From Chinchilla lanigera (Eukaryota > Chordata > Mammalia > Rodentia > Chinchillidae), in the NCBI RefSeq assembly GCF_000276665.1, contig NW_004955476.1, positions 9,717,051 to 9,781,050 on the forward strand: a stretch of DNA of 64,000 nt, read 5' to 3'. The notes below the pieces were generated by a model, which saw only the letters and a list, made by a program, of their open reading frames with translations, ran no database searches and was not told the origin of the DNA. A program made the position numbers and the translations under genes. Below are positions 24,296 to 35,056 of this stretch, piece by piece. Positions within the stretch are counted from its first letter, which is position 1; each line of letters opens with the position of its first letter.

Positions 24296-25199
24296 ACATG
24301 AAGGATTAATGAGCAAGGATTCATGAAAAAGTGTGTTAATTCTAATATGAATAGACAAATGGATTTAGCTTATAGACAACCCGGGCTGCTGCAGCTTCAA
24401 AGATATTTAAGAGACCGAACAACCAAATTCGATGTACACACTTGGTTTGGGTCCTGATTCAAGAAAACAAAACATAAAAATACATTTTAGAAACAACCAG
24501 GGACATTTTAAAACCCAGATATCAGATGACATCAGTAAAATACTACTTTGATCGAAAATGACATTATGGAGATTAAAAACGCTGGTACGTTTTAGGACTG
24601 CGAAGTATATCGAGATGAAACAACAAAACATTTTAGATTTGCTGGGTTAAAAGTATCTTTCTCATTTTTTAAACCCAAATAAACACAATAAAAGAGACAA
24701 CCCAAAACCTAACGGAATAGTAAGTAAAAATAAAGTGGTTTTTGCTGGACAAACCGGAGTACTAGAGCGTATGTCTTTATACAGGGTCTCTATCCGAGGA
24801 AGGACCAAGTACTGGAAAGGACGTTGACTGAGGGTAGGGACCTTCGGGGCATTGTTCTCATAATACTGTGTGGGAAGGTATTCGGGACACCTCATTCTGT
24901 TGCTTTAGGTATTTTGGTAGAGCCACTGCTATCCTGGATTCAGCCTGAGCTCTTCATGTCTGCCTTAAATATGAAAAATCCAGCGGGGAACCAATTTTTA
25001 GATTTTCTGTGTTGCCTGGGTCACTCTGTTCTTTGTAATTCATACCGTGATTACATAATGACCATATTAGATTATCTTATCTATCCAGCTCAAGTTTCTC
25101 TTGAATGCTTCTCAACCTGAGATTTGGTAGAAGAAAGATTAAAAGGGAAGTAAATGTAAGCGGCGGCAACAACAGAACCCATTTAATATCTCCGAGTGA
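24296..25199. other. No gene recognised upstream of the CpG island
   Basis: About 24400-24650 resembles an ancient interspersed repeat (GGTCCTGATTCAAGAAAAC). The remainder leads into the CpG island. The 77-codon minus-strand frame at 24662-24895 has no recognised domain. Confidence 0.4.
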
Positions 25200-25422
25200 A
25201 GTTTGTGTCACGCTGCCAAAGCCTCAGACCTGGTTTTTACACCCGGGTACCACGCAAGGAAGAGAGCCCGGAGAGAGGCCGCGAGGGAGGGAAGGGAGGG
25301 AAGGCCCGGTGTGCCGCGCTGCCTCGGGGGCGGCGCCGGCTGCTTTTCCCGGAGCCCGGGACGGCGCAGCGCCTGGAACCTGAGTCGCCACCCCGAGCTC
25401 TGCGGCCCCATCGCTGGGTTAC

Positions 25423-25740
25423 CTGCTCCTCTGAGGATGGACACCTTCCTTCCTTGTCTCGCTGGGCTGAAGGGAAAGCAAAGCGAAACAGCAGATGCCA
25501 AAGGAGCCGAAAAGTTTTGTAATAAGTCGGTTGCTAATGTCTAAAAGAAGCTTGAACATGTTTTACCAGATTTGATGCTCTCCTAACGCCGCTACAAACC
25601 AGAGGGCTGGAGCCGCGCGAGGGCGGGCGAGTGGCGGCAGCCTGGCGAACGCGCCAAGGAGTGGGCTGCCCGCCGAGGAGGAACCGGCAGACGTTTTCCG
25701 CGAGAGCCGGGGCGCCGAGCTTAGAACTGCCCACTCCCTA
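25423..25740 (-). other. Candidate DCDC1 5' untranslated exon (very tentative)
   Basis: On the minus strand the sequence GCAG is followed by GTAACC at 25422-25417, a usable splice donor inside the CpG island facing away from DNAJC24. Conserved synteny puts the DCDC1 5' end here. No doublecortin-domain coding exon was found in 1-25200, so this would be a UTR exon with coding exons beyond the window or missed. The 5' end is a guess. Confidence 0.2.
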
Positions 25741-25752
25741 CTAGCGGGCCTG

Positions 25753-25766
25753 GTTACCATAGCGAC
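25753..25766. promoter_or_regulatory. RFX-type X-box
   Basis: GTTACCATAGCGAC fits the X-box consensus RYYNYY-N(1-3)-RRNRAC at every constrained position with a 2-nt spacer. A half site GGCAAC lies about 40 bp further on (25798-25803), preceded by an imperfect left arm. X-boxes bind RFX factors, which commonly drive cilium genes. DCDC1 is a doublecortin-domain, microtubule-related protein, so the site may serve that side of the promoter. Confidence 0.55.
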
Positions 25767-25824
25767 CGCGTCGCGGCAGAATCGGGTCGGTGTCTTGGCA
25801 ACGGCGGCTCGGCCGGCGACGCAG

Positions 25825-25850
25825 TGACGTTTGCAGACTTCCGGCGGAAG
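25825..25850. promoter_or_regulatory. CRE-like site plus palindromic ETS/GABP pair
   Basis: TGACGT (25825-25830) is followed by ACTTCCGG (25837-25844) abutting CGGAAG (25845-25850). The last two are ETS cores in inverted orientation. Such sites are typical of TATA-less housekeeping and bidirectional promoters. They lie about 120 bp upstream of the DNAJC24 exon 1 donor, a reasonable place for the core promoter. Confidence 0.5.
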
Positions 25851-25971
25851 CGGACGTTGGTTGGGCGTGTGGCCGGCGTCGCACGCGACCGCGCTGGCGG
25901 CTGTGGGGAGCGTGGACGTCGCCCGGTGGCTTCGCCGAGCGGGAGTGGCGGTGGCAGAGCCCCGGCTCGCG
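25840..25971 (+). other. DNAJC24: DNAJC24 non-coding exon 1 (5' end approximate)
   Basis: A strong splice donor, GTGAGT at 25972-25977, follows GC-rich sequence ending CTCGCG. It sits in the CpG island upstream of the first coding exon. The next good acceptor on this strand is at 26684-26685, 33 nt before the start codon, so exon 1 is inferred to be 5' UTR only. The transcription start cannot be fixed from sequence; the given start is an estimate just downstream of the ETS and CRE-like motifs. Confidence 0.6.
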
Positions 25972-26685
25972 GTGAGTGGACGCGGCGGGAAGGGTCGCGG
26001 CGTGCNNNNNNNNNNNNNNNNNNNNNNNNNNNNNNNNNNNNNNNNNNNNNNNNNNNNNNNNNNNNNNNNNNNNNNNNNNNNNNNNNNNNNNNNNNNNNNN
26101 NNNNNNNNNNGGCGCCTGGGGAAGGTCGGGCTGCCGCCCGCGCGCCCGCCCGCGGTGGCTGCGCTTCGTCCTCGCCCCTCCAGGGCTGTGCTGCGCGTTG
26201 GGGTGCCGCGCCCGCCCTCCCAGAGGGTGAACGAGGGAGCAGAGTGAGATCGGTACGGGAAACCGGGAGCTAGACGCTTTGCCAGCGGGAAAGGGGCCGA
26301 GCGGTGGAGGAAGGGGAGACGGTGGAAAGGCTGAGCTGTGTTCTGCCCCGCGCCCGCTCCACGCCGTGAATGCGGTCGCTAGGCGCTGCGCCCCGGGACT
26401 CCGAAAAGGCTCGCCGCGCGCCTCCCTCCGGCTCCCGCCGCCCGCGCCCAGCACTGCGTGCCGGCTTTTGCATGCTGTGGTCTGTCTCGAAGCATCTAGC
26501 ACATGGCCCTACTTGTTTTGTCCTTTTACGTTGAGTTACTGAGCGCATTTGAAATAATAATATAGGCCTCGAGTTTGGATTATAATCATGATGTACTCAG
26601 CCAAATAGTAAAGAACTTAGGACGGCAATGCTTGGGTTTTTTAGATGCACGCAGACTAATAAATTGTCACTCCTGTTGTATCCAG
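25972..26685 (+). other. DNAJC24: DNAJC24 intron 1
   Basis: A 714-bp intron running from GTGAGT to a TATCCAG acceptor. Its first half continues the CpG island and contains the N run at 26006-26110. GC content falls sharply after about 26480. No coding exon or repeat was recognised in it. Confidence 0.65.
26006..26110. other. Assembly gap (105 N)
   Basis: A run of N inside the CpG island in intron 1, probably a GC-rich sequencing drop-out. Open frames that cross it are artefacts. Confidence 0.99.
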
Positions 26686-26829
26686 CTGCTCTGAGAAAGC
26701 CCACTTCTGGTTCGACGGATGATGGCGTTGGATCAGATACCAAAGAGGGATTGGTACAGCGTTCTGGGGGCGGACCCGTCTGCTGACGCGTCAGACCTAA
26801 AACACAAGTATCAGAAACTCGTACTCATG
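26686..26829 (+). CDS. DNAJC24: DNAJC24 exon 2 (first coding exon; CDS from 26719)
   Basis: The acceptor is at 26684-26685, followed by 33 nt of 5' UTR and then ATGATGG, a double methionine. The first ATG (26719) was chosen because the family starts Met-Met; the second has G at +4. The exon encodes 37 residues: a basic lead and the first part of the J domain with the DWYSVLGADPSA segment and helix II. The donor GTGAGT at 26830 is close to consensus. The exon ends in phase 0, one residue before the HPD-containing loop. Confidence 0.95.
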
Positions 26830-27563
26830 GTGAGTCGTTCTGTATTTTAAATCATTTGTATTTTAAATCATTTTAAAATATGATCTGAAGTGTAAATTTC
26901 AAAAAGTAGTGTATCACTAGAAACGAAGGTAGTACTCCTTGATTTAATTGAATGTCTCAGTAATTTAGAAAAAAAAAGCCAACTTTTGATATGCAACAGC
27001 ATGGTGTTTAGGAACACAAATTTTGAGTCCAGCTAATAGAGGAGGCCGAATCCCTGATTCTACTGCTATCCGTGAGAACTTGGGCTTTCCTCTGCGTGGT
27101 ACTCAGGGAGAAGAGAAGGGAATAATCCGCTTCCTCTGTAAGGTGCCCAGGAAGGAGTACATAGAATAACCCATGTAAGTGCTCAGAAGCCTGACGACCT
27201 AATAAACAAGTGCTAGCTGGGTAGTAGCCACTGGCCACATGTGATTCTCCGGAGTTTGGCATGCTGGCCCAAATGGGGATGTGTGCTAACTGTAAAATAC
27301 ACATTCGATTTTGAAGACAGTACAAAAAAAGTGTCAAAAAAAATCTAAAAATTTTATGTTGGTTACATGTTAAAATGATAGTATTTTGGTTGTTTTGCAT
27401 AGGATGTGCATAATATATATGCATATTTTTGTGTATATTACTACATTTTATTTTATCATCTTTTTGCCTTTCTGAAATATGTAACCTGCATTTAGGTTTG
27501 GGTTATATTTCTATTGTATAGTGCTGACTTAGGTCATTTTTATCTAGTTTCAGCTGCATTCAT

Positions 27564-27606
<43 letters not shown>

Positions 27607-30600
27607 GTTTTTCTCCGGTACCGGGAACCGAACTCATGACCTTGCGCTTGCCAGGCAGGCGCTTTTGCCACTGAGCTAAATCCCCAGCCCCGCATTCATC
27701 CCTTTTTTTAAAAAAAGTTGTAATAATTTATAAATAGATATATCTCTGAATTTAAGTTCATTTTTTTCAATCTGTATTTTGATGGTTTTAAGCCATTGTC
27801 CATAATGGCCTATGTATCCATAATGACCTATGTTTAACTGAAGTTACAGAGAAGATTAAAGAGCTGTTATTTATATGGCATTAGTAGTTTCTCTATACCA
27901 AAAACATCTGTGGTGTTTTGCAAAGACTGTGTTCATGGTGAAGGATAGTTATTTCACTGCCAAGAATGTTCTGATATTCCTGCCATAGATAATAAACTGG
28001 ACTAAGTGACCTTAAAGCATGTTCTGCTTTCAAATTTTTAAGATTTCCATAAATAAAATTAAATTTTATTGACGACGCCCAGATGTTAAGTCCTCTTTGT
28101 CCCTCAGCTAGGAGCTGTGGCTGGAGAAGCCAACCAGGTCTGGGAGTGCAAGTCTTCAGGCCGGGCTGGCTCTGTGGTGGGCAGTGAGGGGCCATCCACA
28201 GTGTCAGCCACTACAGCGGAGGAACCGTTTGACGGCAGTGTTTGGGCTGTGTTAGAGTTTCCATTGCTCCAGATGCTCAGCACCGTTTGCTGTTAGTCTC
28301 TTCTGTGTCAGCAGTTGAGATTTCTCAGCTAAGAGAACTGAGCCTTGTAATTCCTGGCTGTGTGGGTTGCCATGTGCATTATGAGATGTGAAGCAGCACC
28401 CTAGATGCCAGTGATAACCCAGAACAGCTGGGGGGTGGTCAGTGTGGCAGCCACCCTTAACTGGGAATCACTGCACCATTCTATCCTAGCTACATCTCCT
28501 GGTGGAGGTTTTTGGTCTTGGTTCTCGTGGTTTTTGCTCTGAGGACTCTGTTGAGTACTTTTTGATGTAGTTATTGTCTATTTGTGTAATCTTTTATGAA
28601 TTATTTTTGTTTTAAACCAAATTATATTTTTCTAAAGTTATGTTGCACGTATTTTTTGTAGTCTGTAGCTTAGCGGGTTATTTTCTTAATGATCTGTGTT
28701 GCACAGATGCTTTTAGTTTTTGATGAAATATAATTTGTCAGAGTTTTGTTTTGTGTATAGTGCTTTCTGTGTCTTCTCTAAGCTCAAGAGAATATTCTGT
28801 ATGTATGTAAAGGAGAAGAGTTTATTCTGGCCCTCAGTTTCCTGCCCAAGATCAGCTGGCTTTTGGGCCTGTGGTGTGGCAGTTTACTGGGGTAGAGCCA
28901 GGAGCAAAGTGGAGGAGGAAGAGACCTGGGTCCTAGGCTGCTGAGAAGGACCTAAAGACCTCCTGCTAGGCCACGCCTCTTAAAGAGCCCACCCAGTGGC
29001 CCCAGGCTGGGAACTTAAGGGTCATTCCAGGCTCAGCCTCTAATGGGTACCTTTTATTTCCATCACCTCACATTTTGGTGTCCTTCACCGCATTTTCTCT
29101 TCTACTTCTGCAGTTTTCAAGGATGTTCCTACAGTGGAGTTTCGGGAGGGAAGGGAACGTGTATACTCACTTCCCAATTATAGAAGCTCCAACTGGCCCC
29201 AAGTCCTCGCTCTAGCAGCCCAGCCTGGCCGTCTGCCATGGCACACACTCGTCTTCCTCTTGCTGCCCTCCCTGGTGTTTAGAGACGATTTCTCGGGCGG
29301 AGCAGAGCAGTGAAGTGAGGAGGGAGACAGCTGGAGTCCAAGGAGCTTGGGAGCCTCGAGCCTGCGCGCGCGGGGCCTTGCCTGGCGTCTGCGGGGGGCA
29401 AGGGGCGGTCCGGACTGCAGGCGGAGGAGGGAGAGGAAGGCGCGGCGCGGGCTTTGGTGCGGAAAACCCTGAGCGCTCCTCGGGAAGCTTCTGTTCTCTG
29501 AAGTGGAAACAGCAGTGTGTGGAGAGGAGGACGGCAGGGTTGAGGCAGCAGGCTTGAGGGGCCTGGAGGCCCTCAGTCCACGCGGTGCGGCGGGCCGGAG
29601 GTGTCCCCGTGTCACGGTGCCTGCAGCTGTTGTCTGAGCCCGGTTCTGCTGGGCGGGGACCGAGTGTGGGGTGCGGAGGCCGTGGTCTGCCCCGCCCCCG
29701 CCCGGGTTCCCCGCTGCCGCGGCCTTGGAGGCAGGGGATGGGAGGCTACTGTTTGCAGGGGGAAAACTGAGACTTGGTTACGGTACCTGGTTTGTCGCGA
29801 ACACGGTAGAGGTGGAAGAGCTATGTGTGATCACATCTCTTAGACTTCGCTTCCCGAGTCATTGCCACCCAGAGAGGCTTCCGGTTGCTGGAAAGCGTAA
29901 TCTTCCTGGTTCTAGATTTCCATAGGACATTGGGGAACAGTTTTGAAGTGTTCAGGAAGGGCAGACGGAATTACTTTTCTGCGCTTTAATTTTGATGGAT
30001 CAAGCTTACATACAGGTTGTGGAGTGAAACTTACTTCCTTATTCTTTCTGTACCATAAGTGTAGAATTTCTGATAGATGTATAGAGAAAATTACAAGGGA
30101 AAACCATGTAGTTTATCAATTTCTTTGTTTCACAGAAGCATGCTTCTACAGCTCATATTTTTTGCTTCCGAATTTACATTAAATATTTTCTGTCAGTGTT
30201 TTTTCAATAATGTCACAAAACAGAATAGAATTGCATTTGACTAATACCATTCTGTGTCTAACTTTATAAGAAGGGCACATTTATTACGTGTAGTTTTCCA
30301 AGTTCAGAAGACTTTGAATTTAACACCTCCTACATAATTAGTTGTTGAATAAAATATTTAAAATTGTAGTCTGCTGAGTTTACAGTACATGTTGATTTAG
30401 TAAATACTGTTTGCTTATTTCAGCTTTTGTAAATGTAGTGTTTATTCAGGGTCTTCATTCTGAAAAAATTTATTGACTGGGACATTTTAAAATGCTTAAA
30501 AGATACATGCAAATGTAAAGTCCAGAATTAGTTTTAGGTACAGAATTAGTTTTACCTGTTACATACATCCATTAAGTCTATTGCCAAATAATTTACTATG

Positions 30601-33600
30601 TAAAAATAAAGCAATTGAATCAGTATTTTCTGCCTTACTAAAGGGGCATTGCTATTGGTACATTGCAAATTTCTAATTTTTTAGTTTTCCACTAATAACA
30701 GTTTGAATAGTAATTCATTGCTTTTAGAAATGGTTGGGAGTCCAGAATAATTAGTTACATTATTCCCATATTTTCTTACAGTTACACATGTTCAAATTGT
30801 TGTTTACTGAAGATAAAGCTTTGTCAAATTGAAAATTGGGGGTCTTTTCCCGTTGATGCTGGTAATATTTTAAGGTATCTTGCAATTGGAAAAGAATTAC
30901 AGTGCTGGAAAATTATATGCTGTTACAGTATGTCCCATAATCTTAAAGGAAATCCATGTAATTTGAGGCAAGAGTGTGCAGGATGCCCTCATTGTTAATG
31001 CTGGAAGGGTATAAAGTACCACTTAATACCCACGTAGGCATTCAGAGGGTCTCTGCTTCATTATAACTGTTTATATATGGATTAGCATTGAGCTTGTTAT
31101 GTAATACATTTTAATGTCTTGAAAAAGAAGATGGAAAGGGTACCTGTATACTAGTCAGGAAAATTACCGCCTCAGAAAGGAAAGGAGTGAAGAACAGTTC
31201 TTTTCAGAAGTCTTTTGACTACAGTACAAAGCAAAGCAATCTTGATTACAGGAAAGGTACTTAGGCATTAAGAAAAATTTTGTACAGAAAAATCTGGGAA
31301 TATTGAAAGTAAAAATCAGAGAGCTATAACTGGTCTTCTGGTGAGCACTATAATTTTTGTTAACATAGTTTAACTCTTCACTGTTCAGCTGTCATCTTTG
31401 TGTCATACAGAATGTAAAATATTTAGCAATAAATTACTTGAGTATTTTATGGAAACTCTTATAAACTTTTTTTTTTGTTCCTATCGCAAAACAAAAGAAA
31501 AGGTCAGGCTTGGTTCCTAGCACTCAGGAGACTGAGGAAGGAGGATCCCCATGACTTGAAGCCAGCCAGGGCTACAGCCAGAGTTCAAGGCCAGCTTGGA
31601 CTACATAGCAAGACCCTGTCTCAAAGACAAATAAACAAACTATCCTTTTTGTGATAAAAGGGGCAGGAATAAGACATTTTAATAAGTGGTAATTTTTAGC
31701 TACTCCATGGCATTGTGTAGCAGATGTTATTCTAGTTGCTTTAGGTGTATCTGTACTCACTTAACCTTTGTTGAGGTACAATATTCCTAACATACACACT
31801 GTTGAGAAAGCTGAGGTCAGAGTAAGAAGCACTCTGATTAGTAAGTAGTAAGAAATTGTGAAACATTCTACATATACTTTGAGGCAGCAGTTACCTCTCC
31901 AGGCTTTGGTGTTACAGTATCACTCAGCATTTATGTTAGTGGTGTGGAACAGTGAAAAGTTAAACACATGAGCCGTGGCCCTTGCTTCTTGGGTTTGAAT
32001 TCTGCCTCTGACCAGGCGAGCCCTATAGCTTCCGGCTGCGCTGTCTGCCTATCTGTAAGATAGATGTGAATCATGCATGACAAATCCAGATGCGCCGTGA
32101 TTTACAGCTGGACTGCACTGCGTCCAGTAGACCTGTGTTAAGTTGAAACTCTTAGTCAGAAAGGCATTGAAAGAGGTCGTAGCACAGTGCGGAGCACTTG
32201 GCCTAGCATGTGTGAGGCACTGGGTGTAAGGAGCAAAACAAAAAAAAGCAGCGAGTCCACCTGACCTGTGGCAAATGCCCGCTCATCACCCAAGGAACTG
32301 TATGCGTGGGATGTTCCCTGTGATGCCAGCAGCTTGTGGGCTCTGCCGTGCTGTGCCGCTGGCCTCCGGAGAGAGCGATGTGTTTATGTCCGTTGCCAGC
32401 ATGGTAGAAGATCAGGGTTCCAGTAGGATGTGCACTGACCACGCATTGTTTTTGCACCATCACACAGTGAAAGGCGGAAAGTCCTGACACACCATCGCCA
32501 GTCAGGGTGCTGCGCACCAGTCCCTTACGCGTGTGATGAGGAACTATTTCCCTCATGGGTCAGCTATAAAATTCAGAGGAGTTGTACACAAAAAACATGT
32601 AGAACAGTGCTTGGCACAGTGGAAATGCTTGGTTTTTATTTTATAATTGCATCTTAATTGAGCTTCAGACCTTTGAGCAGGTGTGTTTCTGTTCAGCTGA
32701 AAGTTGAGATTTTTCTGGATTTTTTTCTCCAGCATGGTCAGAATAACACTTCAGTTCTTTTTAATGGTGTAAGAATCACTGTTGTGAATATAAATATTTG
32801 TCCTGCGAAGATACAGACTTAGGGAAGACACTCAGCAATATCAGATGCCCTTGTTTTGTTTATCCCTGAAAGTGAGGCTGAGCAGCGTGTGTGTGGCTGT
32901 GTCTTCGCAGATTTGACCCCCTGATCTGTCAGGCCACTTCTCCCAGAGACCTCAATATCGCTATCAGTGCTCTGGACCACGACAGTGTTGTGCCACTTGG
33001 GTGTTGCTTGGAGGTCAGCCGCAGTTTTTGTTACGTGCTTTGGTTTGGTTGTCATTGCTAGAGGGCATTTTAACGTACAAGTACGCATGTAGTCCTTCAA
33101 ATCCTGTGAATTCCGTGCTGCTACAAGAATGGCAGACACTAAATGTGTAGCTGGCTGAGCCTGGGTTCAGTGAGGGCACTGGCTGTGGGGCTCCGACGTG
33201 TCCTCAAGGCTGACCTGTTCCAGATCTCAGTGGTGGTGGTGGTGATGTGCTTACATTGGCCCCTCCACCCCAGTCCATGGTTTTGCTTTGCATGACTTTA
33301 GTTAACCCACAGTCATCCGTGGTCTAAAAATCACATTAAATAGAAGATCCCAGAAGTAATTTGTGGATTTTAAATTGTGTATTGTTCTGAGTGATGTGAT
33401 GACATCCTGCGCGGTGTCCTCTGTCTTGCTGTCCGGTCTCGGGTGCTGTCATGGTAGCATAAAGCAAAGCCAGAAGGCGGGGCGCCCCGAAACAGGAACT
33501 CTCGCTCCATGAGTAAATCCAAGGAGTTACCTATGTCCCATTCTTTTGGGGGAGGAGTCTTGGGTATGTAGGGTTTTTTGTTTTTTTTTCATTGATTTTT

Positions 33601-35018
33601 CCTCCGTTTTAAAGCTAGTGGCTTATAACTTATTGCTAAGTACATTTGATTGAGGTGCTAAATTGACATAACATTAGGAAGTCTTTCAAAATGATGTGTT
33701 AGCAGACTGGGTCTCTGGAGCATTTCTTGAGTTGTTTGGTAGTCTTTCCAGCATACGCATCTTTCTAACGAGGTAGTTGAAGTGCCAAAACTACTCTTTA
33801 GAAAATGTGCAGATAGTTTAGATTAACTCTGAAAATTCTTTTAGCTTAGAACATTGCTGAAAATAGAGGTTTTTAATCTTTTCAATGAGACTTTGATTTA
33901 TGTAAATCATAAATACATAAACTGTGGTCTGTGTGTTTTCTTAAAATGGGGTGCCCATAACTTACATATAATTTGAGATGGTACGTAGTGAAGTTTTTTA
34001 CCTGAGTTGTGTCTTTACCATAAAATTGTATATATATTTTATATTTATCAGTTTATATATATGTGATTTGTGATATAAAGGTATAATACATACAGTACTT
34101 GGTTTTAGGGTGTGGCTAAGCAATAAAATGTCAGAAGAGTTCATAGAAGTACTGATGATACGAGAATACGGGGCAGAAATCTTGCCAGTGGTGTAAGAAC
34201 GTTGAAAGCGTGACAGTCACCAGTGAGCATTTCTCACTCCGAGTGTCATGCAGGAAGAACACTGGCCGCCGCCTCCTAGCCGTGGGCAGTGCTGCCCGGC
34301 GGAGTAGCCCTTGTGTGCCTAAGGTCGCACACTTTGACCTCTTTCCCCTTGAGTTTGCTGAGCCAGGCTCTGGCGGGTCTCGTGGTGTGTGTCTGGCCTA
34401 AGCACAAGCATGGGAGTGCAGTCGTGCACCGCGCAGTTGTCACTGTGAATAGATACAGTTGTGCCCTGTACATACTTGTTTAAGAGGGCTGTGTCCTGTT
34501 TCAGCAAAAAAGTTTCTTTAACAAGCGAATAAAATGAAAGATTTAGCAGAGTGACTTTCTAGCTCTGGAGACGTTTACTCCCCATTGTAAGATCAAGACT
34601 GGTGAGCTTGCCTCTTGACTGAACTCGCACTGTGATTTCCCTGGTTTTGGTTTTTGCTTCCTGTGGGGTGGGGGTTGGAATTGGGCACAGTTTGCGGTTT
34701 TTCTTACACAAGTGGATGTAACCACCTGCAGTCAGATCTACCATCCTGGAACCCATGATTTCCTTAGTCTCCTCAGCTCAGTGTTTCAGGGTTGCAACAA
34801 CTGGGTGAAGTAGCCTGCTGGTTAGGAGAACAGTGCCTCCCCTGACGCGTGCATGCTTTGTAGAAGTGAGTGAAAAAGTGCACCAGAAGCTAAAATGTGC
34901 CAGTGTGGCCCCGTATGTGACACTTGTTCTCTCAGTTCCTGAAAAGTGTATCTTGAAGAAATTCATATTCTCTTATTCCTCCCCATTTCTACTAAAATTG
35001 TGCTGGGCCAACTAAAGC

Positions 35019-35056
<38 letters not shown>

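Larger units (their letters stand above)
25200..26480. promoter_or_regulatory. CpG island and probable bidirectional promoter, DNAJC24 / DCDC1
   Basis: The whole stretch is GC-rich with dense CpG, bounded by AT-rich sequence on both sides, and is interrupted by the 105-bp N run. It contains the DNAJC24 exon 1 donor (25972), a perfect RFX X-box (25753-25766), a palindromic ETS pair (25837-25850), a CRE-like TGACGT (25825-25830) and GGGCGG boxes near 25620. No TATA box was seen. In other mammals DCDC1 starts divergently just upstream of DNAJC24, so the island probably drives both genes. That part is inference from synteny. Confidence 0.8.

Noticed and set aside
1..25200. DCDC1 coding exons on the minus strand
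   Set aside because: Expected from synteny, but no minus-strand frame resembles a doublecortin domain. Only a tentative 5' UTR exon is listed.
25741..26502. 253-codon minus-strand open frame in the CpG island
   Set aside because: It crosses the second N run and lies in CpG-island sequence. It overlaps DNAJC24 exon 1 on the opposite strand.
29178..29615. 145-codon minus-strand open frame
   Set aside because: A by-product of the intragenic CpG island, with no domain, and the opposite strand is also open.
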